64,000 bases of DNA, taken from contig JAKZAP010000007.1 of NCBI GenBank assembly GCA_023053575.1, positions 10,367,008 through 10,431,007 of the forward strand, in the 5' to 3' direction. A model generated the notes under the pieces. The model searched no databases, had not been told where the DNA came from, and saw only the letters and a list, made by a program, of their open reading frames with translations. Below are positions 46,993-59,200 of this stretch, piece after piece; within the stretch, counting starts at the first letter, position 1; each line of letters begins with the position of its first letter. Made by a program: the position numbers and the translations under genes. Origin of the DNA: Branchinecta lynchi. Taxonomy: Eukaryota > Arthropoda > Branchiopoda > Anostraca > Branchinectidae.

Positions 46993-47037
46993 CTCGTTGG
47001 CCATGTGTATGTAAGAAAGAAGTCATAACCTACAACC

Positions 47038-47660
47038 GGGGGCGTCGGAAGTGCGTTTTCCTTGGGGGGGGGGGAGCCAATATTTTGACCGAACCTTTCA
47101 AAAATTCTACCTTATCCTAGAAACTAAGAATTCGAGCTTTAAATTATTTTAAATTATCAAACGGAAATGGTTAAGTACAAAGAGTAACGCTAAAGGGCAG
47201 TATGAAAGATGATTAGACAGCTACTAGGCGTCTTTTTGCGAAACCCACTCTACAGTATATTGCCGGGGGCACGATTCAAGTAGCAGCTTTTACCTTACTC
47301 ATTTAGACTCGAGACTAAATAAAATCGAGCGCCGCAGGCGAACATTTTCTGTATTCAGTTTGTTATTTCTTGTATAATTCAACTACTTCCCATACAAATT
47401 CCATCTTTTAACCGTGGCCATTTTACCATATTTTACTGTAGGCTACCCAATACTACCCATGATCACAGAAAATGAGCGCCATGTCGAGATTTTTTATTGT
47501 TTTCTTTTTCCTGCCGAATCTAACCATTTCCATGCAGATTCTAGTTTATAATGTTTCTCGAACCCCAAGCCTAAAACTGGCTTAAACATGTAGCTAAATG
47601 TCGCGCCCTTTGATGAAATAGATAACTTAGAAAGGCACCGCAGGCCGAATTTTTGGACAC
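47038..47660. mobile_element. Probable degenerate mobile element with 'GCCGCAGGCG' hairpin
   Basis: Begins CCGGGGGCGTCGGAAGTGCG and a G run, and contains GAGCGCCGCAGGCGAA; a related phrase, GCGCCGCAGGCGCAA, is at about 20290. No coding domain. Confidence 0.3.
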
Positions 47661-47779
47661 ATTTAAGATTAGGGTGTCCTTTTGGGATCCAGAATAAAAG
47701 TAAGGACTATCAATGAAATCATGGATAATTTTCTGACTAGTGCTTCACTACCAGACTTTAGGATTGACTTCGAAATTCA

Positions 47780-48250
47780 GGATAAAAATTTGCAAATAAT
47801 TATGGACAGATATTCGGGATTCGGTAAAGTGTCGTCGAAATCGGACTTTGGTTCGTGAGTTCGTGGTAACTACCGAATCCTGGCAGTTATACCGAATCAG
47901 TTATCGGATCACAGTTATTATTCTGATTTGGACCGATAGCCTATTCGGCCTAACTACCGAGTCCCAATTATACCGATTAAATATGTATTTTTTCGTCGAA
48001 ACTGGACCGAAGTTCGGGATCCGTCATAGCTACCGAATCCTTGCAATTATCGAAAACATTACCGAATCCCGATATTATATTTGGACTGATAGCCTATTCG
48101 GGATTCACTTTAACTACCGAATCCCCATAATAATACCGAATAGTTTTGGTATCGAAAAACTACCGAATAATATTCGGATTCGGCATAATTTCGTCAAAAC
48201 TAGACCGAAAGTCAGAATTTGTGGTAACTACCGAATCCTGGCAATCATAC
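47780..48250. repeat. 'ACCGAATCC' satellite-like array, part 2
   Basis: Serial TACCGAATCC, GGCAATTATACCGAA and GGACTGATAGCCTATTCGG phrases. It continues at 49340-49640; copy 10 of the GGATCC-box repeat interrupts it. Confidence 0.65.
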
Positions 48251-48254
48251 TGAA

Positions 48255-49337
48255 AACAAGACCAAAGGTGTCGATGGGATCCCAAAAATCTAAGATTTGA
48301 TCCAGACAATTGGGTCTTGTCTTCGCCAGATCCTGTCTTCGCCAGGCTAATCATCCGAGAAAACCAAGTTCAGATATTCTATCTATCTATCTATCCATAC
48401 CTCTATAAGCCATATCTATTTTGACGATACTGACCGAAACTTCCTGCTTTACTTTTGCCGAGCGAACTACTAGTCCAGCAACAAACGAAAATTCAGAAAA
48501 GAATCCAGCATATCTCCTTATCCCTATAAAGAACATATAATCAACTTCGAATAAAACTTTGAATTAAAAAAAAATGCGGGTACAACCGGATTCCGGACTA
48601 ATTATTTGTCCGGGTAAAAGATGATAGTCATATACGGACACAGCGTCTCTTCTTACCCCTAAATCGATCATCTAATCAACTTCAGATAAAAACTTTTGCT
48701 TTTAACATATTTTCCGGTTTTGGCCAGATTCCAGGTGAACTAGCTGTCGGACGAGAAAATGGTTTTCACCATCGTGTTCAACATGTCTCCTTACCCCTGA
48801 ATCTAACATTTAATCAACTTCAAATGAAACTTTTACTTCTAACAAACTTTCCGGTTTTTGCCGGATTCCGGACGAACTACTTGTCCGGAAAGAAAATGAT
48901 TTTCACCATCATGAGCAGCATGTCTTCTTACCCCTAAATCAAATATTTAATCAACTTTAGTTGAAAGTTTTACTTTTAACAAACTTTCCGGCTTTTGCCG
49001 GATTCCCGACGAACTACTTGTCAGGCGAGAAAATGATTTTCACCATCGTGCTCGCATGTCTTCTTACCCCATAATCGAATATCACATTAGCTATTTAAAA
49101 ATATTTTGTTTGTCCCTTAATTTGAACCCCCTCCCCCACCCCCAAATACAGGGCTACATAGCCCATCTACGAACTCGACCTTACTCTTGACCTAAAGAAT
49201 CGTCACACCAAGTTTGATCAAAATGTATCATTCCCTTCGAGAGTTATCGTGCTCACAGACGGACGGACGGACGGACAGACGGACAACTTTTGCAATGTCA
49301 TAGGTATCCCTCCACTTACGTTTTGGGATCCCAAAAA
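48255..49337 (-). repeat. GGATCC-box dispersed repeat, copy 10
   Basis: Complete from AACAAGACCAAAGG to GGGATCCCAAAAA with a (GGAC)n tract at 49257-49275 and a small (CTAT)n at 48379-48394. It is inserted in the ACCGAAT array, which resumes on the other side. Confidence 0.88.
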
Positions 49338-49640
49338 CTACCAAATCCCAGTCATGATTCCGGATAATTTTGGACCGACAGCCTATTCCGGACTCTCTGT
49401 ATCCATAAATATACCGAATAGTTTGGCATCGAAAATTTTCCGAATAATTTCAGTAAATTCGTTCACCAAATTTGTGATAACTACCGAAACCTGGTAATTA
49501 TACCGAATACATTACCAAATCCCGATCATTAACCTAATTGATTTTTCCCATAGCTTATCCCGGTATCTGTATACCGAATCCATACCGAATAGTTGTTGTA
49601 TCGAAAAATTACCGAATGATTTTTAGAAAACTTTGGGCCG
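49338..49640. repeat. 'ACCGAATCC' satellite-like array, part 3
   Basis: ACTACCAAATCCCAG, CCGACAGCCTATTCC and ATACCGAATAG phrases, the continuation of 47780-48250. Confidence 0.6.
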
Positions 49641-51214
49641 GAGCCCAAAGTTTTACTGAGTCTCAAGAAGCTGAGAGAGTGCTGCACCCTAAGTAACCCC
49701 CCCGCGACGCCCCTGCCTATAACCGAATACCTTTTCAGTACTATTTTTTATTATCTTTAATTTGATTCTTATAAATTCCTTCAAGTGCTGTTACATTCTG
49801 TTAAAAAATTATGTCTATGCGGCCAGCTTTGGAAAAGGCCGCTGTGAAATATCCTAGAAGGTATAGGAGTAAACCCGCCCGGAAATTTGCACGTGAGCCG
49901 AAGGGCTGCCAACTCCCCGGCACTTGATGTACACCCTTTCCCAGTACAGTTCGGCACCGACAGTTGCTGAAAACTAAAATCGAGGGGGGGCATCTAAAAA
50001 GAACAAAATACCGAATAAAAAGAGGTTTAGAAAAATAGGCTCTTCGAACCACTAATCGAGGTCACATGATGGTTCGGTGCTCAAAGGCGGGGAGCCATGC
50101 ACAAAAAACGATAGAGAAAAATGGCAAGGATGTATTTATGAATGAATGAATTAACCCGTCGTGCGATCACAGTACAGAAGACAGAAAATGAGTTTCGGTT
50201 AAAATACCGAATGAAAAACACATTTAGAAAAATAGGTTCTTCGAACCATGACTCACCTAGACTATACTAAGAAACAACAAAACGAAAAATCAGCGAAAAG
50301 AACAGACTTCAACTTCTGCTCTCACAAAATGATCCTACTGTGTCAATGTATCTTGAAAGTTTGCGTATAAAACGCGCCGAAATGGATCACAATTTGTCAG
50401 GAAGACGTCATGTTCATTTCTTCGTTTACGATATTCTTTCAGAGTTGGATTTTTGCGAACACAAAGGCGACCAACAATTTAGCGTGAATCCAATACGACC
50501 ACAGCTGTTGAACGAAGGCATTGTGCTTCCTTTCGCGAAATCTTCGCGTTGTTACCAAGCCCTTTTTTTTACAGTTTTTTTAAGCTTAACGATTTTGGCA
50601 ATGTCTTACTGCTTGAGTCGGCTGGTTTGAAATTCCTCACAGCAGATGCGAATTGCCAATACTCCGCCCCGGGAAATCGGGCTTTGTCTGGCACTGCTAG
50701 CGCGCGACGAGGACGTCTGGATAATCAAAGAGCTGGTAGTTCGCTCAGGGCTTAGGGGAAACCGACCTCGTTTCATGTCGCACTGGTCTATCCCTCCAAA
50801 GGACTAGGCGTTATTCCCTGTCCGTTCTCTGCCTTTTTCCTTTTGGCAAAAAGGAAATGGCATGTATTGCCTATAAGCAGGTGACCAAATTGGCAACAAT
50901 TATTTTGTGTTCTCTTCATTTTGAAATTACTTACGGAGTGATACCGTACAAAAATATACATAGATATTTGAAAGCTATAAATATTTGTTTTAAACTTGTA
51001 GTTATTTACGGAATGACACCCACTTGTGAATACAAAATAATCATGTCGAAAGCCGGGAATGAACCGGAAAAGCTGAATGAAACCGTAATATGTATATAAA
51101 GAAAAGTAACAGATCTGGTAACGTGGTTCTGGAGCTTCATCTAGACCTGGGATACTATATGCATACCGAGAGATCTCACATATATTAACCGAGTTTTGTA
51201 TCTTTATACTATGA
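49641..51214. other. Intronic DNA without recognised genes
   Basis: Includes a CCCCCCCGCGACGCCCCTGCC mobile-element end (about 49696) and (GAAT) at about 50140. Frames of up to 96 codons were inspected and match nothing. Confidence 0.4.
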
Positions 51215-51950
51215 GCTAGCCTACAGCCAGAAACGGAAATTAGGGCTAAACTACTGATCCGATGAGAAAACTAGGAACAGATATGGATTTAGCATGCATT
51301 CCTGTCGTCAAGGCGAAGTTCTAGACGACCATTATTTTTATTAACTTCAATTAACATCGTTGTTTGACTTTGTTGTTAACTTTAATAACTTTAACTTGCC
51401 ATCGATTTTACGGTTTTGCCGAATTCTGGACAAATCACTTCATTCATTTGTCAGGTGAAAAAGTGGTGGTATGGATGTGAATGAACGTAAATAGAGTTCA
51501 AAATCAATTTGGCAGGTCTCTCACTAGTTTATCGGATCTGCGACCGAATGGGTTCAGCATGCCTCCTTGCCCCTGCACAGAATCTGTAGTCGAATTGAGA
51601 AACAACTTTTGCTTATTGCCGATTTCGACTTTTGCTCGGATTCCTGGCAAACTATTTGTACTGATAGAAAATAAAGTTCATTTGTGGATTCAGCATGTCT
51701 CCTTGTACTTTACACAACTCCCATTAGTTTGAACAAAATTTTTCTCACCTTTAGTTTGAAACCCCCTCTCCTCCCGCTAATCATAGGGCTACAGGATCTA
51801 TCTACGAGATCTGATTTTTCTCTGACCCAGTAAATCCTCATACCAAGTTTCAATAACTATTCCAACCCCTGCGAGAGTTATCGTGCTAACAGACGGACAA
51901 GCTTTACGAAGTCAAGGTGTCCTGACGTTTTGTGATCTCAGAAAACAAAA
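51215..51950 (-). repeat. Diverged GGATCC-box family copy
   Basis: Unit-like phrases (AGCATGCMTYCTTGYC, TTTACGGTTTTGCCGAATTC), the ACCAAGTTTCAATAA and GAGAGTTATCGTGCTAACAGACGGACAAG block, then GACGTTTTGTGATCTCAG in place of the GGGATCCC end. A second end fragment (GACGTTTTGGGATCCCAGAAAAC) is at 52141-52163. Confidence 0.65.
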
Positions 51951-53640
51951 GATGAAAGGGATGAAAGCTTATCAGGATTAGAGTTTTGGACTAGCAGTTC
52001 ATTTCCGGGTCGGAGTATTTTCTGGAATGTATGTGGCATTATATTGACCCAGTTAATGTTCGTACCAAGTTTCAATAATTATTAGTCACTAATAAAACTA
52101 AAATATTAGTCATTAATAATTAGTCACTGGTATCGTCACTGACGTTTTGGGATCCCAGAAAACAAAACTTAAAAGGGTTGAGAAAGTTTATCAGAATTAG
52201 AGTTTTACACTAGCAGTTCATTTTCGGGTCAGAGAGTTTTCCGGAATGTCTGTGGCGTCAGACTAGACGTCAGCCCTAGGATATACCATATTATCAGACT
52301 AGTATATGTGGAGTACAGGTGGTATCAGATTGAAGGGATTATTTCCAGTCGATTGTGTCATGTCATTATACCCTGTCACCATAACTTCCAATTGGAAGTT
52401 GCGGACCGTGCTTTGCGGGGAAAAGATTCACAGAAAAGGAAAGGATCGATGTCGGCTTGGCTATCTAGCCGGAGACGACCTTGCTTTTGTCGCAGAGGTT
52501 TCCCCGAATCATCCGTGGAATTGCCGGTATCTCTGGGGAACAGAAGGTGATGCCAGGCCAAGTAGAAAGTGGTGAAATAGAGGCAATATTAGAGCCACGG
52601 CAGCAGATATTGTTTGTTGGTGTTGCCGTTGATGGTGGTGGTGGTTGGGGGGGGGGGTCAGCTTGCGTCAGGGTTTGTATTGGACCTTATTCTGACTGAC
52701 AGGTAATTTCTTTAGTATGGATCTCGTAATCTTGAGTGAACCATATAATCCTGTTGGTACCGGTTGGTATCCGTGAATAGCACTGCCGGTCGGATCCGAT
52801 AGGCTACAATTCTTGGCCCCAGATGGCCGCCGAAAAGAGTCGCGTCCACTAAGGGAGGATTGCCAAGAAAACAAGATCCTAGGCTCCTCATTTCACGGGA
52901 GCGTGTCTCGTGTTTACCCGACTACGACCATTTCCGCAAGACCCCCCCCCCCCCCTTCCCGCTTTTGTTTTGAATAACAGGATGGGGAGTCGCGAAAGCA
53001 GAGGATAAGGCGATGTTGTGTTTGAAGAAAACTAATGTTCGCACACATGCTGTAAACTGAAGAGCCAAAGTCTCAGCTCATTGTGTCGCTTAAACCGCTT
53101 GCATTTCAAGGAAGAAGGCGATAGTTCTATTTTTGGCAGGGGTGTCCAGGTTTTTCTAGGTTTTATCGGAAATCTCTTCGTAATCACCATCTCTGCAGAA
53201 GCTCTTGAATGGCCTATTGTTGTGTTCTATTGCTATGTTCCCTACTGTTGTGTTCTAGCTTCTATTATGTGTTACAGACAACAAAAAATAGGCTCTTCCA
53301 GGGGCATTTCCAGGGCGATAGATGCGATATTGGAGAAGTTACGCCTGTAAAAAAGTAGGAAAATTATTTTAGGAAATATCCTGCAATGAATCTGATAATT
53401 TTATTTTATTTTTGGGCAATGGTTTACATTTCTAGTCGTAGAGGGACAAGCACATAGAGGAATCACAAGTCCGAAAGAATAAGTTCATTCTATGAAATCG
53501 ACTATCCCTGGATAACGGAGAAACGAAGTAACTAATTTTTATTGGGTTTTCAGGAGTATTTGAGTGAATAAGTGATATGTTACTAGGAGTGTTGAACCTC
53601 AGACCTATTTGGTTAAACTTTAAGATTGTCAGTTAAAACT
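51951..53640. other. Intronic DNA, two short direct repeats, no recognised gene
   Basis: The phrase AAAGCTTATCAGGATTAGAGTTTT... CTAGCAGTTCATTTCCGGGTC at 51964-52013 recurs at 52186-52231. C/G runs occur at 52646-52656 and 52933-52945. Overlapping frames at 52306-52575 and elsewhere match no family. Confidence 0.45.
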
Positions 53641-53689
53641 AAATATTCTTTGAGCCCAAGCTGACTTTGAAACATTTATTCAAACAATG

Positions 53690-53775
53690 TTTGCAACGGA
53701 TACGTCAGCTATGATTTTTCATCAGCGATATTGCGGCCCTTCTTGGCAAGGGTCCTCGCCAGGCTGTCAATCTTC
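53690..53775 (-). ncRNA. Hammerhead-like motif, left arm, core mutated
   Basis: Minus-strand counterpart of 55541-55610. The CUGANGA box reads CTGGCGA and the GAAA box reads GCAA, two changes at positions needed for catalysis, so I predict no activity. Confidence 0.5.
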
Positions 53776-54360
53776 TGGTTCAACTTCGGGGAAGGAAACA
53801 AACCTGTAGTAAATAACTGAAGCTTCTACCGACTATAAATATCTTATTAAAGTAAATTATCTTCAAATACCACTATAATGAAAAAACTAGTCCTCAGATT
53901 AAATTTTTGACAACGACGCTGTCTTTGCTGCACGATTGGGGCGATGACAGGAAAGGTTTTTTTCTGCATTTTGATCAACTTCGGTTTTTTCATTAATAAG
54001 GGGCTGAAAACTTAAATATTATTTTATTAATGACCTCGTTCTACGTTTCTATTATGATTACTTGCCTGAATCTATTACTTTGAATAGTCACTGCACGGAA
54101 AAACTAGTGCTGAGATTTAATTTTTGACACGGCTGCTCTTTTTGCTGCACGATTGGGGCGACGGCAGGAAATATTTTTTTCTGCATTTTGATCGACTTCG
54201 GTTTTGTTGTTAATAAGGGATTGAGGCTTAAATTTTCTTCCCTTAATAACCCCGTTCCATGTTTCCGGCAAAGAGTACTCGCTTGTATCTCGGTTAATGC
54301 CTGTTCGGTTTTTCTTTATCTCAACGGCTTCTCGAATGGTTTGATGGAGTCCGGTGCACG

Positions 54361-55190
54361 TTGCAAGAATTTGGGCTTTCTCAAAATATACTGAATGGGA
54401 TCAAAATTTGCGACAAAAATCTCCTAGATGACGAACTTTGCCACATTCGGGACGTCCTGTTTGGAAACAAATACCCCATTCAACTGGTTGAACAGATCAT
54501 CAGAAGACGACTGAAGCTGCATTCATCCCCCAAAGATCCTGTAAGTTCTACTAGTAATGGTGAGGCAGAAGAAAAAAATGCCCGCGTTTACCTTCCGTAC
54601 GTCCGCGGAGTAACCGAAAAATTGTCCAAAAGTTTGAAAAAATACAACATCCAAGTCTTTCACAGAACCCAAAATACTTTGCTGTCCTACCTAAACTCCG
54701 GAAAAGATAAAGTCCCAAATCAGTACCAAAGAGGCATTTATTCAATACCTTGTGATTGCGGAAAGCGTTACGTAGGAAGGACAGAGAGAACTTTCGGAAA
54801 ACGACTTGCAGAGCATGAGCAAGAAATTGACCACGCCCTCTCCAACGGACACCGTCATAACTATACTTTCAAATCTGCACTTGCAGAACATATTTTCGAA
54901 AACCCATCCCATTCAGTATATTTTGAGAAAGCCCAAATTCTTGCAACGTGCACCGGACTCCATCAAACATTCGAGAAGCCGTTGAGATAAAGAAAAACCG
55001 AACAGGCATTAACCGAGATACAGGCGAGTACTCTTTACCGGAAACATGGAACGGGGTTATTAAGGGAAGAAAATTTAAGCCTCAGTCCCTTATTAACAAC
55101 AAAACCGAAGTCGATCAAAATGCAGAAAAAAAATATTTCCTGCCGTCGCCCCAATCGTGCAGCAAAAACAGCAGCCGTGTCAAAAATTAA
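54361..55190 (+). pseudogene. Penelope-like GIY-YIG endonuclease domain, frameshifted
   Basis: The frame 54361-54990 encodes LPYVRGVTEKLSKSLKKYNI, then RGIYSIPCDCGKRYVGRTER, with the GIY and YVG strands of the GIY-YIG fold, the following Arg, and AEHE. The natural end of the domain (REAVEIKKN, then INRDTGEYSLPETW) lies in another frame (54948-55190), so a frameshift occurs near 54965. The ATG at 54361 is inside the inverted arm and is unlikely to be a true start. In the parent element this nuclease nicks target DNA for target-primed reverse transcription; the RT part is absent here. Confidence 0.82.
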
Positions 55191-55540
55191 ATCTCAGCAC
55201 TAGTTTTTCCGTGCAGTGATTATTCAAAGTAATAGATTCAGGCAAGTAATCATAATAGAAACGTAGAACGAGGTCATTAATAAAATAATATTTAAGTTTT
55301 CAGCCCCTTATTAATGAAAAAACCGAAGTTGATCAAAATGCAGAAAAAACCCTTTCCTGTCATCGCCCCAGTCGTGCAGCAAAAACAGCGTCGTTGTCAA
55401 AAATTAAATCTGAGGACTAGTTTTTTCATTATAGTGGTATTTGAAGATAATTTACTTTAATAAGATATTTATAGTCGGTAGAAGCTTCAGTTATTTATTA
55501 CAGGTTTGTTTCCTTCCCCGAAGTTGAACCAGAAGATTGA

Positions 55541-55610
55541 CAGCCTGACGAGGACCCTTGCCAAGAAGGGCCGAAATATCGCTGATGAAAAATCATAGCT
55601 GACGTATCCG
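55541..55610 (+). ncRNA. Hammerhead-like ribozyme motif, right arm, intact core
   Basis: CAGC (55541-55544, helix I), CTGACGA (55545-55551), stem II with CCCTT-loop-AAGGG, GAAA (55573-55576), then a short helix III (A-U, U-A) and TA (55596-55597) directly before GCTG (55598-55601), which pairs with CAGC. The order matches a type-I hammerhead with predicted cleavage after A55597. Helix III is only two pairs, so efficient cleavage may need a dimer, as proposed for other Penelope-associated hammerheads. Confidence 0.55.
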
Positions 55611-55632
55611 TTGCAAACATTGTTTGAATAAA

Positions 55633-56214
55633 TAAGTTGAAACTAAAAAGTCTTCGACCTTCAACCAACCCTGCACATTTATTCGTTGTGGTTTTGGCGT
55701 TTTCCATTTGTTCACAACACATCCAATTTCACATTCGTCTACTAGATCGGTATCACATGCGATTAGTAACAGACGCTGGCCAGCCAATTTTGAACGCAAA
55801 GTGGCCTTGGCCTTAACCAAATCTAATCTTAATAAAAAGTCTTTCCCCTTTTACTGAGGGAACAGGGGTTGTCTTGGCCGCTTGAAGGCTTCCCATATTA
55901 GTGGTAAGAGATCTCTCAATTCACGAAAAACTATATATTTATATATATATTATATTATATGTATATATTTTCTTTTTGTTTGTTTCGAAGCTCTCCTGGC
56001 GACTTTTGAGATCACGTCAGAACAAGGCTAACTCGTCTTTGAACTCTTCTCGGCTTATCACCGGAAAGGAATTGAAAAGCTGTCGAAACTGGAGTAGACG
56101 GTACCGTGATATTATTCCTGAAGTATTATTTGTAGTTGGAAATGATGAATTTCAGTAGGTTGCCCAATTCTTGAAAGCTATAGGAGCTATAGATTAGAGA
56201 TTCTCGTAAGAAAA
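55633..56214. other. Unique AT-rich DNA
   Basis: Contains a TA-rich stretch at 55930-55970. No recognised gene or known repeat. Confidence 0.45.
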
Positions 56215-59200
56215 AAAATTCCGGTAGATTCCCTGATCTAGCCTCTAGTAAATTCAAGTTCCGATAGATTCCTTGAGCTAGATTTCGGTGAATGCCCTGA
56301 CAAAATTCCGGTAGATTCCCTGAGCAAAATCCAGGAAGATTCCAAAATTCTAGTAGATTCCGTGGGGCGAAGTCCGGTAGATCCCCTGGTACATCTTCCA
56401 GAAAAGTCCCTGAGTATCCAAGTATTTATTTACGTACTAAAATGATAGAACACCGGACAACTTGGTCTGCAAGTTCTGGCAGATTCCTTGAGCAAGATTT
56501 CGGTAGATCCCCTGGGCAAAATTCCGGTAGATTCTTTAAGCAAAATTCCGGTAGATTCCCTGAGCAAAATTTCGGTAGATTCTCTGAGCAAAATTTCGGT
56601 AGATTCTCTGAGCAAAATCCAGGTAGATTCCAAATTCTATTAGATTCCGTGGGGCGAAGTCTGGTAGATCCCCTGCTCCATCCTCCAGTAAATTCCCTGA
56701 GACAAGTTCCGGTAGATTCCTTGTGCAAGATTTCGGTAGATGCCTGAGCAAAATTCCGGTAGATTCCCTGAGCTAAATTCCGGTAGATTCCCTTAGTAAA
56801 ATTCCGGTAGATTCCCTGAGCAAAATCCTGGAAGATTCCAAAATTTAAGTAGATTCCGTGTGGCGAAGTTTGGTAGATCCCCTGATCATCTTCCAGTAAA
56901 TTCCCTGAGACAAGTTCCGGTAGATTCTTTGAGCAAGATTTCGGTAGATGCCCTGAGGAAAATTCCGGTAGATTCCCTGAGTAAAATTCCGGTAGATTCC
57001 CCGAGTAAAATTCCGGTAGATTCCCTGAGTAAAATTCCGGTAGATTCCTTGAGCAAGATTTCGGTAGATCCCCTGGCCAAAATTCTGGTAGATTCCCTGA
57101 GCAAACTTCCGGTAGATTTCCTGAGGAAAATTCCGATAGATTCTCTGAGCAAAATTTCGGTAGATTCTCTGAGCAAAATCCCGGTAGATTCCAAAATTCT
57201 AGTAGATTCCTTGGGGCGAAGTCTGGTAGATCCCCTGATCCGTCCTCCAGTAAATTCCCTGAGACAAGTTCCGGTAGATTCCTTGAGCAAGATCTCGGTA
57301 GATGCCCTGAGCAAAATTCCCGTAGTTCCCTGAGCAGAATTCCGGTAGATTCCCTGAGCAAAATTCCGGTAGATTCGCTGAGCAAATTTCCGGTAGATTC
57401 CAAAACTTTAGTAGATTCCGTGGGGTGAAGTCCGGTAGATCCCCTGATCCATCCTCCAGTAAATTCCCTGACACAAGTTCCGGTAGATTCCCCGAGTAAA
57501 ATTCCGGTAGATTCCCTGAGTAAAATTCCGGTAGATTCCTTGAGCAAGATTTCGGTAGATCCCCTGGCCAAAATTCTGGTAGATTCCCTGAGCAAACTTC
57601 CGGTAGATTTCCTGAGGAAAATTCCGATAGATTCTCTGAGCAAAATTTCGGTAGATTCTCTGAGCAAAATCCCGGTAGATTCCAAAATTCTAGTAGATTC
57701 CTTGGGGCGAAGTCTGGTAGATCCCCTGATCCGTCCTCCAGTAAATTCCCTGAGACAAGTTCCGGTAGATTCCTTGAGTAAGATCTCGGTAGATGCCCTG
57801 AGCAAAATTCCCGTAGTTCCCTGAGCAGAATTCCGGTAGATTCCCTGAGCAAAATTCCGGTAGATTCGCTGAGCAAATTTCCGGTAGATTCCAAAACTTT
57901 AGTAGATTCCGTGGGGTGAAGTCCGGTAGATCCCCTGATCCATCCTCCAGTAAATTCCCTGACACAAGTTCCGGTAGATTGCTTGAGCAGGATTTCGTTA
58001 GATGCCCGGAATTCTGGTAGATTTCAAAATTTTAGTAGATTCCGTAGGGTGAAGTCCGATAGATCCCCGGATCTATCCTCCAGTAAATTTCCTGAGACTA
58101 GTTCCGGTAGATTCCTTGAGCAAGATTTCGGTAGATGCCCTGAGCAAAATTCCGGTAGATTTCCTAGCAAAATCCTGGTAGATTCTCTGAGCTAATTCCA
58201 GTAGATTCCCTGAGCAAAATCCAGGAAGATTCCAAAATTCTAGTAGATTCCGTGGGGCGAAGTCCGGTAGGTCGCCTGATCATCTTCCAGAAAAGTCCCT
58301 GAGATAAGTTCCGGTAGATTCCCTGAGCAAGATTTCGGTAGATCACCTGGGCAACCGGTAGATTCCCTGAGCAAAATTCCGGTAGATTTCCTGAGCAAAG
58401 ATCCGGTAGATTCTCTGAGCAAAATTTCGGTAGGTTACCTGAGCAAAATCCCGGTAGATTCCAAAATTCTAGTAGATTCCGTGGGGCGAAGTCTGGTAGA
58501 TCCCGTGATACATCCGCCAGTAAATTCCCTGAGACATTTTCCGGTAGATTCCTTGAGCAAGATTTGGTAGATGCCCTGAGCAAAATTCTGGTAGATTCCC
58601 TGAGCAGAATTCCGGTAGATTCCTTCAACAAAATTCCGGTAGATTCCCTGAGCAAATTTCCGGTAGATTCCAAAATTTTAGTAGATTCCGTGGGGTGAAG
58701 TCCGGTAGGTCCCCTGATCCATCCTCCTAAATTCCCTGAGACAAGTTCCGGTAGATTCCAAAATTTTAGCAGATTCCGTAGGGTGAAGTCCGATAGATCC
58801 CCTGATCCATCCTCCAGTATTCCCTAAGACAAGTTCCGGTGGATTCCTTGAGCAAGATTTCGGTAGATGCCCTGAGCAAAATTGCGGTAGATTCCCTTAA
58901 GCCGCGTTCACAAGCATGCTTAACCAAGCACAGATGACTAGGCATGTGCTCAGGCGTAGCCAGGCACCGAGTTCTAGAGCCTGGAACTCCGTGCCTGGCC
59001 CAAAATCTGTGCCTAGGCGTGTGTGTGAACGTGTGTACCTAGACATCTGCGCTTGGCTAGGCATGCTTGTGAACGGGGCTTTAGCAAAATTCCTGTAGAT
59101 TCCCTGAGCAAAATTCCGGTAGATTCTCTGAGCAAAATTTCGATAGGTTCCCTGAGCAAAATCCCGGTAGATTCCAAAATTTTTGTAGATTCCTTGCGGC

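Larger units (their letters stand above)
53675..55632 (+). mobile_element. Penelope-like retroelement in giant-hairpin form
   Basis: Two inverted arms of about 727 bp (53675-54401 and 54906-55632) flank a unique 504-bp centre that encodes part of a GIY-YIG endonuclease. The arms pair from TTTATTCAAACA at the outer ends to CTGAATGGGAT at the centre with few mismatches. Each arm also contains an internal diverged direct repeat (phrases AAAAACTAGT and TTTTTGACA...GCTGCACGATTGGGGCG at 53885 and 54105). Penelope-like elements often have such inverted or tandem terminal copies with hammerhead motifs. The reverse transcriptase is missing, so the copy is 5'-truncated. Confidence 0.8.

Noticed and set aside
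54361..54390. ATG at 54361 as the true start of the endonuclease
   Set aside because: It lies in the inverted arm, which reads the element's own 3' end backwards; real Penelope proteins have an RT domain before the endonuclease.
56426..57894. Open frames of 231 and 459 codons on the minus strand
   Set aside because: They are produced by a 24-bp tandem repeat with units in multiples of three. Both strands and several frames are open, and the peptide is only a repeat of LPEFCSGN-like octamers.
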